NCBI GenBank assembly: GCA_028285465.1
Contig: JANQPD010000030.1
Coordinates: forward strand, 62,001 to 126,000
From: Owenweeksia sp.
GTDB lineage: Bacteria; Bacteroidota; Bacteroidia; Flavobacteriales; Schleiferiaceae
Length of the DNA stretch: 64,000 bases
Reading direction: 5' to 3'
Of the stretch, positions 17,656 through 24,995 are shown in pieces; within the stretch, counting starts at the first letter, position 1; each line of letters opens with the position of its first letter. A program made the translations under genes and the position numbers. The notes beneath the pieces are model-generated. The model was not told where the DNA came from. It worked only from the letters and a program-made list of their open reading frames with translations, and did not search any database.

Positions 17656-19184
17656 TACTCAGGGGAATATTAGATAATTCATTGGGTCAATATTGTATCA
17701 GAGGATATGCCTATCTCAATGATCTGGAAAAAATTTCAAGAGCAGACTTGTCCTTCCAGCGTAACCTCATTGCATATCAGGAAGGTAGAATTCGAGGGTT
17801 CTTAGAGAATAACCCAAACCTATTCTTTCCGGAAGTAATATTGAGCTATCAGGTAAAGTATGACTTTTCAAAATCAGGTTCAAAATCAATAAACCCTTTA
17901 GGTAAGATCATTAACGGTGAGTATTTCAGGTCAAATGTTGACGAAATCATTTTTTCAAGCCGAAAAGTAGATTATAAAAGTCAATCTGATAGTCGGGGAA
18001 CTTTTGACTTGAAAGTCGTTACAGTAACAATCGATAATCAATTTGTAGAAGAATGTATTGAAAACGAAAGCGAACCTTTTTTGAGGATTGATGGCAATCA
18101 TAGACTGAGTGCAGCCAAGGCTTTTGATTCCAGTTCAATTAAAGAATTGGTGACTCCGTTTTGTCTTATCCTATTACCAGAAAAAACCGATAGCGATAAA
18201 TTTCAAAAAACCATCTTTCATAACATCAACTCCAAAACAATACCATTAACACCAGAGGAGGTCTATAGAGTAGTGTTGGACGATGCCATTAATTTTTCTG
18301 ATGCCTACCTGAAAGAATCGAGAGACTTTGGTCTCCATTATGTACATGCACGACAGATCATTGAGAATATTCAGTGGGGCAGATATCCGAAATTAGAGGC
18401 AATTCTAAAGAGCGAAAATGGAGAAGAATCTTATAGGACCGTATTTGTCGATCTATTCTGGATGCTCAGTGAAGAGGGTAAACTAAAGGAAGAGCCAAAG
18501 AGGGAAGATGTGCCCAACGCTCTGCACAAAGTAAATATCATTTATCAAGAGTATAATGAACTAAATAAAACTCATAACATCGGCCTGCTCACTACCTTTT
18601 TATACTACGCATATCAAAAGGCCTATTTTGAGCTAGAGTGGTTTACAGAGTGGGTGCTGGACAATCGCATTTTTGAAATAAGGCAATCTTCTTCGAATGA
18701 CTTGAAGTCGATTTTTAACAAAATAATTCTTTCTAGAGAGCGGACAATATTCATTTCCATGCCATTCGGAGATTCGGTTACTGAGAACCACTTTACTTTC
18801 ATGAGTAATTTGATTCGTGAGATTAATGAGGAGAAAAAGGCACACATAAAGCTATTTCCGTTGCGGATAGATAAATACAATAATGGTACGGCATATAAAA
18901 TCTCTGATGAAATACTGGATAAGATAGCATCCTCAGGCTTATTGATTGCAGATTTGACTAAGTCCAATCCTAATGTCTATCACGAAGTCGGTTACCTAAT
19001 GGGTTTGTTTCGTGAGCGAGAGCACAAGAAACTCAATTTGATCACCATTGTGAATACCAGTCACACTCTCTTTCAAGAGATTGGATTTAATATTAGGGCG
19101 CACAAAACAATTGGCTTCGAAGACACAAATGAACTTAAAGAGCCTCTTAAAGCTGAAATAGTGAACTACTATTTTAAAGAGTGA
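17652..19184 (+). CDS. DGQHR-domain protein fused to a nucleoside-deoxyribosyltransferase/TIR-like effector domain
   Basis: 510 residues. The N-terminal 300 residues resemble DGQHR proteins (DndB/DpdB relatives): SFQRNLIAYQEGRIRGFL, then FLRIDGNHRLSAA in the signature position, then FHNINSKTIPLTPEEVYRVV. From about residue 375 a different domain starts: TIFISMPFGDSVTENHF, LFPLRIDK, ISDEILDKIASSGLLIADLT, SNPNVYHEVGYLMGL. This is the pattern of the deoxyribosyltransferase/TIR-like nucleotide hydrolases found in anti-phage systems, with Glu in YHEVGY as the candidate catalytic residue. Coupled to the S gene by ATGA. DGQHR proteins are associated with modified DNA; here a sensor-plus-toxic-effector role is inferred, not shown. 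Confidence 0.75.
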   Translation: MILRGILDNSLGQYCIRGYAYLNDLEKISRADLSFQRNLIAYQEGRIRGFLENNPNLFFPEVILSYQVKYDFSKSGSKSINPLGKIINGEYFRSNVDEIIFSSRKVDYKSQSDSRGTFDLKVVTVTIDNQFVEECIENESEPFLRIDGNHRLSAAKAFDSSSIKELVTPFCLILLPEKTDSDKFQKTIFHNINSKTIPLTPEEVYRVVLDDAINFSDAYLKESRDFGLHYVHARQIIENIQWGRYPKLEAILKSENGEESYRTVFVDLFWMLSEEGKLKEEPKREDVPNALHKVNIIYQEYNELNKTHNIGLLTTFLYYAYQKAYFELEWFTEWVLDNRIFEIRQSSSNDLKSIFNKIILSRERTIFISMPFGDSVTENHFTFMSNLIREINEEKKAHIKLFPLRIDKYNNGTAYKISDEILDKIASSGLLIADLTKSNPNVYHEVGYLMGLFREREHKKLNLITIVNTSHTLFQEIGFNIRAHKTIGFEDTNELKEPLKAEIVNYYFKE

Positions 19185-19786
19185 GCTTTGAGAGTAGGGG
19201 AGTTGTGAGCAAAAAAGGGCACTATGACCCCCAGGTTTTAAGCACCGCGGCCCACCAAAGAGCATACTTACAATACTTATGCATGGCCAGCTTACGCCTG
19301 CCTGCCGGCAGGAGCCGCATAGCGGTTGGAGGCCATAACCTCGAAGTTCTGGAAAAGGCAAACCCGGAAATTCCAGAACTACCAGATAATCATAGTTCGA
19401 CAAGCTCACTATATGTACATAATACAAAGGAATTTTTATGGAGCATGGCGGAGCAATCGGCTTTGATTCATTTCTCTTGTCATTTCCTGAGCTTTCGATC
19501 CATAACTTGGTGTTCTTTGTGGCGTGAGTAACGACACCGGTAATATTATGTAAAACGTTGCGCGTGGGCCTGAAGAAAATGAGGGCCAGCGCTGGGGTGA
19601 ATTGGTGGCTGCATCAAAGAGCCATCGTCCTGGGCTTTGAGCTTGGCCCCGAATATCGGGGACAAAGGCCGTAGGCCAAGCCACCAAGGGCGCGTAGGCA
19701 GCATATTTTCTCCTAGATTTTTGCATACTTTTTATCAATGAAAAAGTATGAGCCTCGCGGCTTGAGCATTTAATACAAATTGTGAG
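19185..19786. other. Structured non-coding interval after the defence operon
   Basis: No gene is supported in about 600 bases. The sequence is more GC-rich than the operon and holds several hairpins: a CCTGCCGGCAGG palindrome at 19301-19312, a diverged GTTCGACAAGCTCAC motif near 19398, GC-rich inverted pieces around 19640-19690 (CCCCGAATATCGGGG at 19648-19662), and the 10-base stem listed separately. The small open frames on both strands are interrupted and lack family features. Confidence 0.55.
19724..19750. repeat. Perfect 10-base inverted repeat
   Basis: CATACTTTTT and AAAAAGTATG flank a 7-base loop, 36 bases before the TraB-like gene. It can form a hairpin on either strand. On the plus strand no T-run follows it, so regulation of the downstream gene or an insertion boundary are both possible. 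Confidence 0.6.
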
Positions 19787-20437
19787 ATGAGCATAGTAGT
19801 AGTAATAGGTACAATTCATTCAGAAGGTGGTGCATGCACCTCAGAGGAGTTATTACGGATTATTGATGAAATCTCTGCTGAAACAATTTTTGTTGAAGCC
19901 TCAAAAGAGAAATTTCCATTGATGCTTGATGCAGTTAATACTTTCAATACTCCTGAGATAAATGCGCTAAGAGAAATCGTAAAAAGGAATTCAATCAAAA
20001 TCGAACCCATAGATTTAGATAATGACCCATTCGATAACCGACTAGAGGTCATGCAGTCACTATTTCCCAAATATATTAAGGAGTACTATTATGCATCCCA
20101 AATTCAAAGGAATGGATGCTGTGATCTAGGTTTCAAGTACCTAAATGGTAAGGATAGCGATCAAATCAATTACGACAAATCAATAATGGAGAGAAGGTTT
20201 GTAGAAAGAGTCAATAACCTAAAATTGTCAGAGACTTATTCTGATTGGTTAAGGTGGAACGATGAGCGAGAAAATCACTGGATAAGGTCAATCCATAGAT
20301 TCCTGAGCTCAAATAAATTGACAAAGGCTGTATTTCTTGTTGGGTCAGCACACAGGATTAGATTGATGGAGAAAGTTCGAAATCTGACTTCCGAAAATGA
20401 GTCAATAGCTGAATGGGATTTTTATTATTTTGATTGA
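19787..20437 (+). CDS. TraB/TIKI-like (ChaN/EreA fold) orphan protein
   Basis: 216 residues. The N-terminus VVVIGTIHSEGGACTSEEL and the following TIFVEASKEKF match the first motifs of the TraB/PrgY/GumN/TIKI superfamily (GTxH with His11, then a VE pair). The C-terminal KAVFLVGSAHRIRLMEKV matches the closing GxxH motif. No signal peptide or membrane span is present, unlike GumN or PrgY. Family members are metalloprotease-like or of unknown chemistry. The gene is AT-rich like the nearby defence operon but separated from it by 600 bases of structured non-coding DNA; it may be an independent insertion. Confidence 0.6.
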   Translation: MSIVVVIGTIHSEGGACTSEELLRIIDEISAETIFVEASKEKFPLMLDAVNTFNTPEINALREIVKRNSIKIEPIDLDNDPFDNRLEVMQSLFPKYIKEYYYASQIQRNGCCDLGFKYLNGKDSDQINYDKSIMERRFVERVNNLKLSETYSDWLRWNDERENHWIRSIHRFLSSNKLTKAVFLVGSAHRIRLMEKVRNLTSENESIAEWDFYYFD

Positions 20438-20559
20438 CCTGTCTAGCCTAAACATTCCTAAACGCTGAGATTGGCGTATTTCCGTTTAACCCGTACATTC
20501 ATCGTGTACACGAATTTTAAGAATATTTTTTTTGCACGCGGGCCTGTGCGTAGCCGTCC

Positions 20560-20629
20560 GCTTCGACAGCGCTCAGCATTTCACTTCGACAGCGCTCAGT
20601 ATTTCGCTTCGGCTGTGCTCAGCGTTTCA
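20560..20629. repeat. Three tandem ~23-base units of the CTTCGACAGCGCTCAG type
   Basis: Three consecutive imperfect units (CTTCGACAGCGCTCAGCATTTCA-like) lie head to tail. They belong to the same short palindromic family as the copies at 22950-24370, but with CAGCGCTC in place of CAAGCTC in the centre. Confidence 0.75.
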
Positions 20630-20692
20630 CAATTGGTCCCGAACGAAGTTTGGGACAGCTATTTAATCACAATGGCGAATTATAGGACAAAA

Positions 20693-20774
20693 CAACAAAC
20701 GGTACTTCGACAGGCTCAGTAACCGTTTGTTTATCAGTAACCGTTTGTTTACAGGCTCAGTAACCGTTTGTTTA
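20693..20774. repeat. Tandem copies of TAACCGTTTGTTTA with an inverted copy
   Basis: Three direct copies of CAGTAACCGTTTGTTTA (starting near 20717, 20735 and 20758) follow an inverted AACAAACGGT at 20693-20702. A CTTCGACAGGCTCAG motif is merged into the first copy, suggesting local duplication by slippage or element insertion. Confidence 0.75.
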
Positions 20775-21027
20775 GTTATAAAAAGCGTTTCCATAATTTA
20801 CGGATGGCGGATAGCCATGCATGAAAACCTGATCTGCGGATATGGTAATGCTTTACGGAGTAGTACGTAAACTGGCAGTGGTTGTAGTTGTTGGTGTGCA
20901 TAAGGATCAGTTTTTCAATGGACTGCAATGATACGCAATTATTTATAATTGCCCGATAATTTATATTATGTAAAATAGAAAATTCAAAAACAAAGGAGCA
21001 CTAAGCTCCCCTGTTCCTTTTATGGTA

Positions 21028-22347
21028 TTACAAGGCGTCTATTTCCTGCTTGGTAGCAATTGCCTGATCCGTCATTTTCAGCACCCGGTATATTTCCCAC
21101 AACGCCATTAAAGTATTGCGGTCATTTGGGGTGGCCTTGCGGGCCTGCTCAAAATATGGCAAGGCCTGCTTAAAATGCTCCTGCTGTTTTGCCTTAAGTG
21201 CATTGTATTTTTTGGTGGCGTTAAAAGGCAAACCATTCATCTCTTCTGTTACCCCTTTTGCTTTATCATAGTATACCAGGCCGTTCATATACAGTGCATC
21301 CGCATATAAGCTATCCAATGCCACAGCCTTCTGGTAGGCCAACACAGCCTCATCGGGTTTATTCATTTCCGTTTGTAGGATAATGCCTTTGTTGTAGTAG
21401 TAGATCTTGGCCTTGGGGTCGTTCGGATCCTGCGCGATAGCCTGGTCTAAATTTACCAGGGCTTTGTCGTATTCTTTGCTTTTCAGGTAAATGTCGAGCT
21501 CCGTGGTAAGCAAAGCCGCATTTTCCGGGTATTTTTCGCGCCCTTTCTTTACATACTCCATAAAAGAAGCCGTGTCACCGGTTTCCAGGCTCATAGCCGC
21601 AATGCTGATGTAAAACTGAGGACGCAAGTCATTTTTCTCTACCTGGGGTTCTCCATAGCCCCGGTACTCTACAAATTCATCCATCATCTTCTTAGAGGGA
21701 AACTCTGCCACCTGCCCATTGGCCATGTTCTTTGCGCGGTATACATAGCCCTTGTACCCGAGCTCCAATAAACGTTTGTTCAGTTCGATAGACTTCTGGT
21801 ACATCTTGGCGTTTTGCGCCATCAAAGCCGCATTATACAGCGTACTGCTATCGGTTTGATTGTTCAGCATCCGCAAGTTATACGTCTTCATAAAAGCCGC
21901 GTAAGCAGGCTCATAAGCCTGTGCCTGGTAGTTGTCCAGGCCAATGTTGTTGTATAGGGTAGCTACGGTGGGCAGCAAGGTCTTGGCGTCATCCGAGTAC
22001 TTCTCCTTCCCTAGCTTTTCTTCGTAGGCCACGGTTTCCATCAGGTATTTCTCTGCTTTGGCAAGGGCTTCGGCATCCAGGGCCCGCACCTCGGCTTTTT
22101 CGCTTTCGGCAATGGCCAGGTTGATCTTACCCGCATAAAACAAGTATTTCCGCATGTCTTTATACGAGATCTCGGCTTCCGGTTTGGTGCTAATGATACT
22201 GCCTGCTTCATCTATATACTTTTTGGCAGCTGCAAGGTCATTGTTGCGGTCCATGGCGATTACCGCACTGCTGATTACCGGTCCTTCCTGCGCCCGGGCA
22301 GAAAATCCAAAAGCCACCAGGGCCATTAACATCACTAGTCTCTTCAT
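21028..22347 (-). CDS. Secreted tetratricopeptide-repeat protein
   Basis: 439 residues with a signal peptide (LVMLMALVAFGFSARAQ). About eight TPR-like helical pairs follow, for example YNNIGLDNYQAQAYEPAYAA and YNKGIILQTEMNKPDEAVLA. Such periplasmic TPR proteins are common in Bacteroidota as scaffolds, but no partner is evident here. It stands alone; the next gene upstream is divergent across a 236-base gap. Confidence 0.85.
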   Translation of the reverse strand: MKRLVMLMALVAFGFSARAQEGPVISSAVIAMDRNNDLAAAKKYIDEAGSIISTKPEAEISYKDMRKYLFYAGKINLAIAESEKAEVRALDAEALAKAEKYLMETVAYEEKLGKEKYSDDAKTLLPTVATLYNNIGLDNYQAQAYEPAYAAFMKTYNLRMLNNQTDSSTLYNAALMAQNAKMYQKSIELNKRLLELGYKGYVYRAKNMANGQVAEFPSKKMMDEFVEYRGYGEPQVEKNDLRPQFYISIAAMSLETGDTASFMEYVKKGREKYPENAALLTTELDIYLKSKEYDKALVNLDQAIAQDPNDPKAKIYYYNKGIILQTEMNKPDEAVLAYQKAVALDSLYADALYMNGLVYYDKAKGVTEEMNGLPFNATKKYNALKAKQQEHFKQALPYFEQARKATPNDRNTLMALWEIYRVLKMTDQAIATKQEIDAL

Positions 22348-22583
22348 GTGTATTTGTTTAGATATTTTTTAGCTCGCTACGCGTATTCCTTTTAAGGGGT
22401 TTTTCCCCCGATCGGTTGGGTACCGCCCGCAAAACTACTATTTTGACGCTTTATAACCCATTAATGTGCCAAAAATGGTCATACCTTAGTTAGAAGAAAT
22501 TTTAGTAAAAAGGTTGCTTCTTGAAAACCTTAGGTTCGTTTGTAGGTTATATCTTGCAGAAATAAATTAAACATACCTGATAT

Positions 22584-22883
22584 ATGAAATGGGACATACA
22601 AACGGTAGGCTTTGACGCCACCGAAGCCTTGCACACCTATACGAAAGACAAAGTAGGACAGTTGAATAAGTTCTATGACCAGATCGTGGGCGCGGAAGTA
22701 TACCTGAAACTGGAATACAACGACAAAGGTGACAATAAGGTAGCCGATATAAAGCTGAACATTCCCGGCAACGACATCATGGCAAGCAGCCGCAGCGATA
22801 AGTTTGAAGCTAGTGTAAGCGAAAGCATTGAAAAACTCAAGCGCCAGCTCCGCAAGCTTAAGACCAAGATGGAGGTACGCTAA
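22584..22883 (+). CDS. hpf: Ribosome hibernation-promoting factor, short HPF/RaiA family
   Basis: 99 residues. The fold signature is complete: MKWDIQTVGFDATEALHTYT, a basic central region and the C-terminal helix SESIEKLKRQLRKLKTKMEV that contacts 16S rRNA. Short members block the decoding centre or promote 100S dimers in stationary phase. Only the N-terminal domain is present, as in short HPF/YfiA. A weak TATATCTTGC in the leader (about 22545) could be a -7 promoter element. A terminator follows directly, so the gene is monocistronic. Confidence 0.9.
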   Translation: MKWDIQTVGFDATEALHTYTKDKVGQLNKFYDQIVGAEVYLKLEYNDKGDNKVADIKLNIPGNDIMASSRSDKFEASVSESIEKLKRQLRKLKTKMEVR

Positions 22884-22907
22884 CCCTTGTAAAGAATAGT
22901 TAATGGA

Positions 22908-22938
22908 TTCCTTTCTGTTTTTCGGAAAGGGATTTTTT
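22908..22938 (+). terminator. Rho-independent terminator of hpf
   Basis: Stem CCTTTC / GAAAGG (extendable by two pairs) with a T-rich loop and a following TTTTTT at 22933-22938. It starts 25 bases after the hpf stop. Confidence 0.8.
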
Positions 22939-23390
22939 GTTTTGGTACCGGGCTTCGACAGGCTCAGCCCGCTTTGTTGCTCATTTACAAAAGGTTAAAT
23001 ACATAGGCCAAATTGATAGCTAGAAAAAAGACCAGCAGGCTATCGCGGAGCGGAACCAGCTTACAACTGAAGGAAAGCCCATGCTATTATTATGGGCTGT
23101 CATCTCATTAATACCGCTTAATGATCCGATGAAATACTACTAGAAAAGAGAGAGAGGGCTGAGCTTGTCGAAGCCCGCTTTGTTGCCCATTGTAAACGGA
23201 AAGAGTTTATACAAATACAATGTCCAATCAATGGCAAGAAAAAAAATCGATAAATTATGGTAGAGTTAAACACCTCAAATAGCGAGCTGAGCCCATTGGA
23301 ATCCCTCTTATCATTTTAAGCTTTTAGTGATTCCATAAAACATTACCAGGAGAAAAAAGAGGGTTGAGGGCTTCGACAAGCTCAGCCCTC

Positions 23391-23470
23391 CGTTTTGGTT
23401 ATCTTAATATATGAAGTTTCAATATAGGGCAGTAAAAGAAAAACAGAATTGGGCACTTCAATAAATGCAG
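23391..23470. repeat. 80-base exact direct repeat, copy 1
   Basis: Identical base for base to 23912-23991. It lies between two palindrome copies upstream of the GIY-YIG gene. A diverged third copy is at about 24187-24266. Confidence 0.85.
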
Positions 23471-23580
23471 TACAAATCTGTCGAAAAGGGGGCTGAGTAC
23501 TTCGACAGGCCCAATACAGGGCTGTCGAAGCCCGCTTATCTTTTACACTATGATAATGATTCTTGAAACATTACCAGGAA

Positions 23581-23871
23581 TTAACCATCCCCTTTTGATC
23601 CGGAAAGCCCGGGCAGATCTTCCAGGCGCCCTTCTATCAGCGCTTCTTTTTTCTTTCGGCTCCACCCCTGCACTTGTTTTTCCCTGTAGAAAGCGTCATC
23701 AATCCGTTGAAAAACTTCATAGTAGACCAGCGTTACGGGCAAACGTTTTTTGGTGTGCCGGGCGCCTTCTCCTGCCTGGTGCTGCGCCAAACGTACTTCC
23801 AGATACTTGGTACTACCGGTGTAGTAGCTGCCATCCGCACATTTCAGTATGTACATATATCCCCTAGCCAT
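23581..23871 (-). CDS. GIY-YIG nuclease-domain protein
   Basis: 96 residues, a single GIY-YIG domain. Catalytic features: GYMYILK...SYYTGST (GIY and YIG equivalents), Arg in YLEVRLAQH, Tyr in LVYYEVF, and Glu in FYREKQVQGWSR. This is the UPF0213/YhbQ-like length, with no DNA-binding extension. The gene is enclosed by an 80-base exact direct repeat (23391-23470 and 23912-23991) and by many palindromes. The nuclease may help spread or maintain these elements, as RAYT proteins do for REP sequences; this is inference. Confidence 0.85.
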   Translation of the reverse strand: MARGYMYILKCADGSYYTGSTKYLEVRLAQHQAGEGARHTKKRLPVTLVYYEVFQRIDDAFYREKQVQGWSRKKKEALIEGRLEDLPGLSGSKGDG

Positions 23872-23911
23872 AAATGCCTTGTTAAACGGGCTTCGACAGG
23901 CTCAGCCCTCC

Positions 23912-23991
23912 CGTTTTGGTTATCTTAATATATGAAGTTTCAATATAGGGCAGTAAAAGAAAAACAGAATTGGGCACTTCAATAAATGCAG
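23912..23991. repeat. 80-base exact direct repeat, copy 2
   Basis: Second copy of 23391-23470, on the other side of the GIY-YIG gene and 521 bases away start to start. Confidence 0.85.
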
Positions 23992-24372
23992 GCAGTACAG
24001 GCCTGTCGAAAAGGGGCTTCGACAAGCTCAGCCCCCAGTTGCTCATTACAAAAGGAAAGGACTTACATATTACGTAAAGCCAAACCGTTGGCGAAAAGCA
24101 AAATCGAAAAGAAGTTATGGGAGGGGTTGAGGGCTTCGACAAGCTCAGCCCTCCCATTTTGGTTATCTTAAATATGCGAAGTCCTCCCGTTTTGGTATCT
24201 TAATACGTGAAGTTCTTCAATGTAGGCAATAAAAGAAAACAAAGTTGAACACTGCTATAAACGCAGGCAGTACAGGCCTGTCGAAAAGGGGCTTCGACAA
24301 GCTCAGCCCTCAGTTGCCCATTATAAATGTAAAGGGGTTACATAACAGCGGGCTGAGCTTGCCGAAGCCCTA

Positions 24373-24771
24373 TCACAACGCGCCTTTCTCTTGCAATACT
24401 TTCCTAATGTCCGGCCGGAAGTACCTCTCCCCTTTTAGTATTTTTCCATCCTCCCTGAAAATAGGTTGCCCTTCCGCGTCCAGCTTGCTCATATTGCTTT
24501 TCTGGATTTCTTCAAACACCTCCTCGATAATGTGTTGTAAACCGTGCTTTAAGATGGTGCCGCACAGTATATACATCATATCGCCCAGGGCATCAGCTAC
24601 TTCTACCAGGTCTCCTTTACGGGCCGCCTCCAGGTATTCTTCGTTTTCCTCTTCCATCAGGCGGTGGCGCAATAAATAGGTCTCCTCTTCTACTTTCCCC
24701 TTAGGGAGAGGGGCATTGCCAATTTTAAAGGTTTCGTGAAATAAAGCTACGTGGTTGAGCTGTTTCTTCAT
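24373..24771 (-). CDS. MazG/PRA-PH-like nucleotide pyrophosphohydrolase
   Basis: 132 residues from the ATG at 24771; the frame also opens at a TTG, 24792. An all-alpha pattern with an acidic motif (RLMEEENEEYLEAARKGD, then VEVADALGDMMYILCG) matches the phosphoribosyl-ATP pyrophosphohydrolase-like/MazG superfamily: the EExxE and ExxD pairs bind Mg2+ for hydrolysis of NTPs to NMP and PPi. The C-terminal extension GERYFRPDIRKVLQ is typical of the Bacteroidota subgroup. The stop lies within a few bases of the last palindrome of the repeat array, which may double as its transcript end. Confidence 0.85.
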   Translation of the reverse strand: MKKQLNHVALFHETFKIGNAPLPKGKVEEETYLLRHRLMEEENEEYLEAARKGDLVEVADALGDMMYILCGTILKHGLQHIIEEVFEEIQKSNMSKLDAEGQPIFREDGKILKGERYFRPDIRKVLQEKGAL

Positions 24772-24803
24772 GTGGCTGTATCTTTGCCTCAAATTTAGCT
24801 TGG

Positions 24804-24995
24804 ATGCAGCACATAACCACAGGACATTGGATTTTTGCAGGTGTTTTTATCGTGGCCTTTCTGGTTTACCTCACCTGGAGCTACCGGAAAGACCTCAAAA
24901 TGCACAAATTACACTACAGCGGGTCTTTCTATGTGTTGGTAGCGGTTATCTTCACCTTATTTGCCTATTACGTGCTCAAGCAAATGCTACACTAG
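24804..24995 (+). CDS. Small two-span membrane protein
   Basis: 63 residues with two hydrophobic helices (WIFAGVFIVAFLVYLTW and FYVLVAVIFTLFAYYVL) separated by a basic loop RKDLKMHKLHY. It is the only gene on the plus strand here, with 32 bases to the divergent MazG-like gene, and its end overlaps the carboxypeptidase gene by 9 bases. Composition and layout support a real gene; the function is unknown. Confidence 0.7.
   Translation: MQHITTGHWIFAGVFIVAFLVYLTWSYRKDLKMHKLHYSGSFYVLVAVIFTLFAYYVLKQMLH

Larger units (their letters stand above)
20438..21027. other. Non-coding region with short tandem repeats
   Basis: About 590 bases without a gene. It includes a TCGTGTACACGA palindrome at about 20502-20513, two repeat clusters listed separately, and an AT-rich stretch next to the end of the TPR gene. 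Nothing coding is seen. Confidence 0.6.
22950..24370. repeat. Array of short palindromes (GGGCTTCGACAAGCTCAGCCC type) around a GIY-YIG gene
   Basis: At least nine copies of a 21-base imperfect palindrome occur in both orientations: 22950-22970, 23156-23176, 23368-23388, a merged pair at 23490-23533, 23888-23908, 24013-24034, 24131-24151, 24288-24308 and 24350-24370. Outer arms GGGCT/AGCCC pair. Spacers fall into two recurrent families: an 'A' spacer of about 100 bases starting CGTTTTGGTTATCTTAATAT and a 'B' spacer starting near GTTGCTCATTACAAAAGG. Spacings are irregular, so it is not CRISPR. Confidence 0.85.

Noticed and set aside
17652-19184. DndB of a phosphorothioation (Dnd) system
   Set aside because: The DGQHR motif is present, but there are no DndA, C, D or E genes nearby, and the C-terminal effector-like domain is not part of DndB.
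19436-19819. 127-residue minus-strand gene in the structured region
   Set aside because: It overlaps hairpins and the start of the TraB-like gene; its sequence reads like translated repeat DNA.
12300-20440. Prophage or integrative element as a whole
   Set aside because: No integrase, no phage structural genes, and no attachment-site repeats at a tRNA; only base composition and gene content suggest transfer.
22950-24370. CRISPR array
   Set aside because: Repeats are imperfect palindromes in both orientations with irregular spacing, spacers recur instead of being unique, and no cas genes are near.
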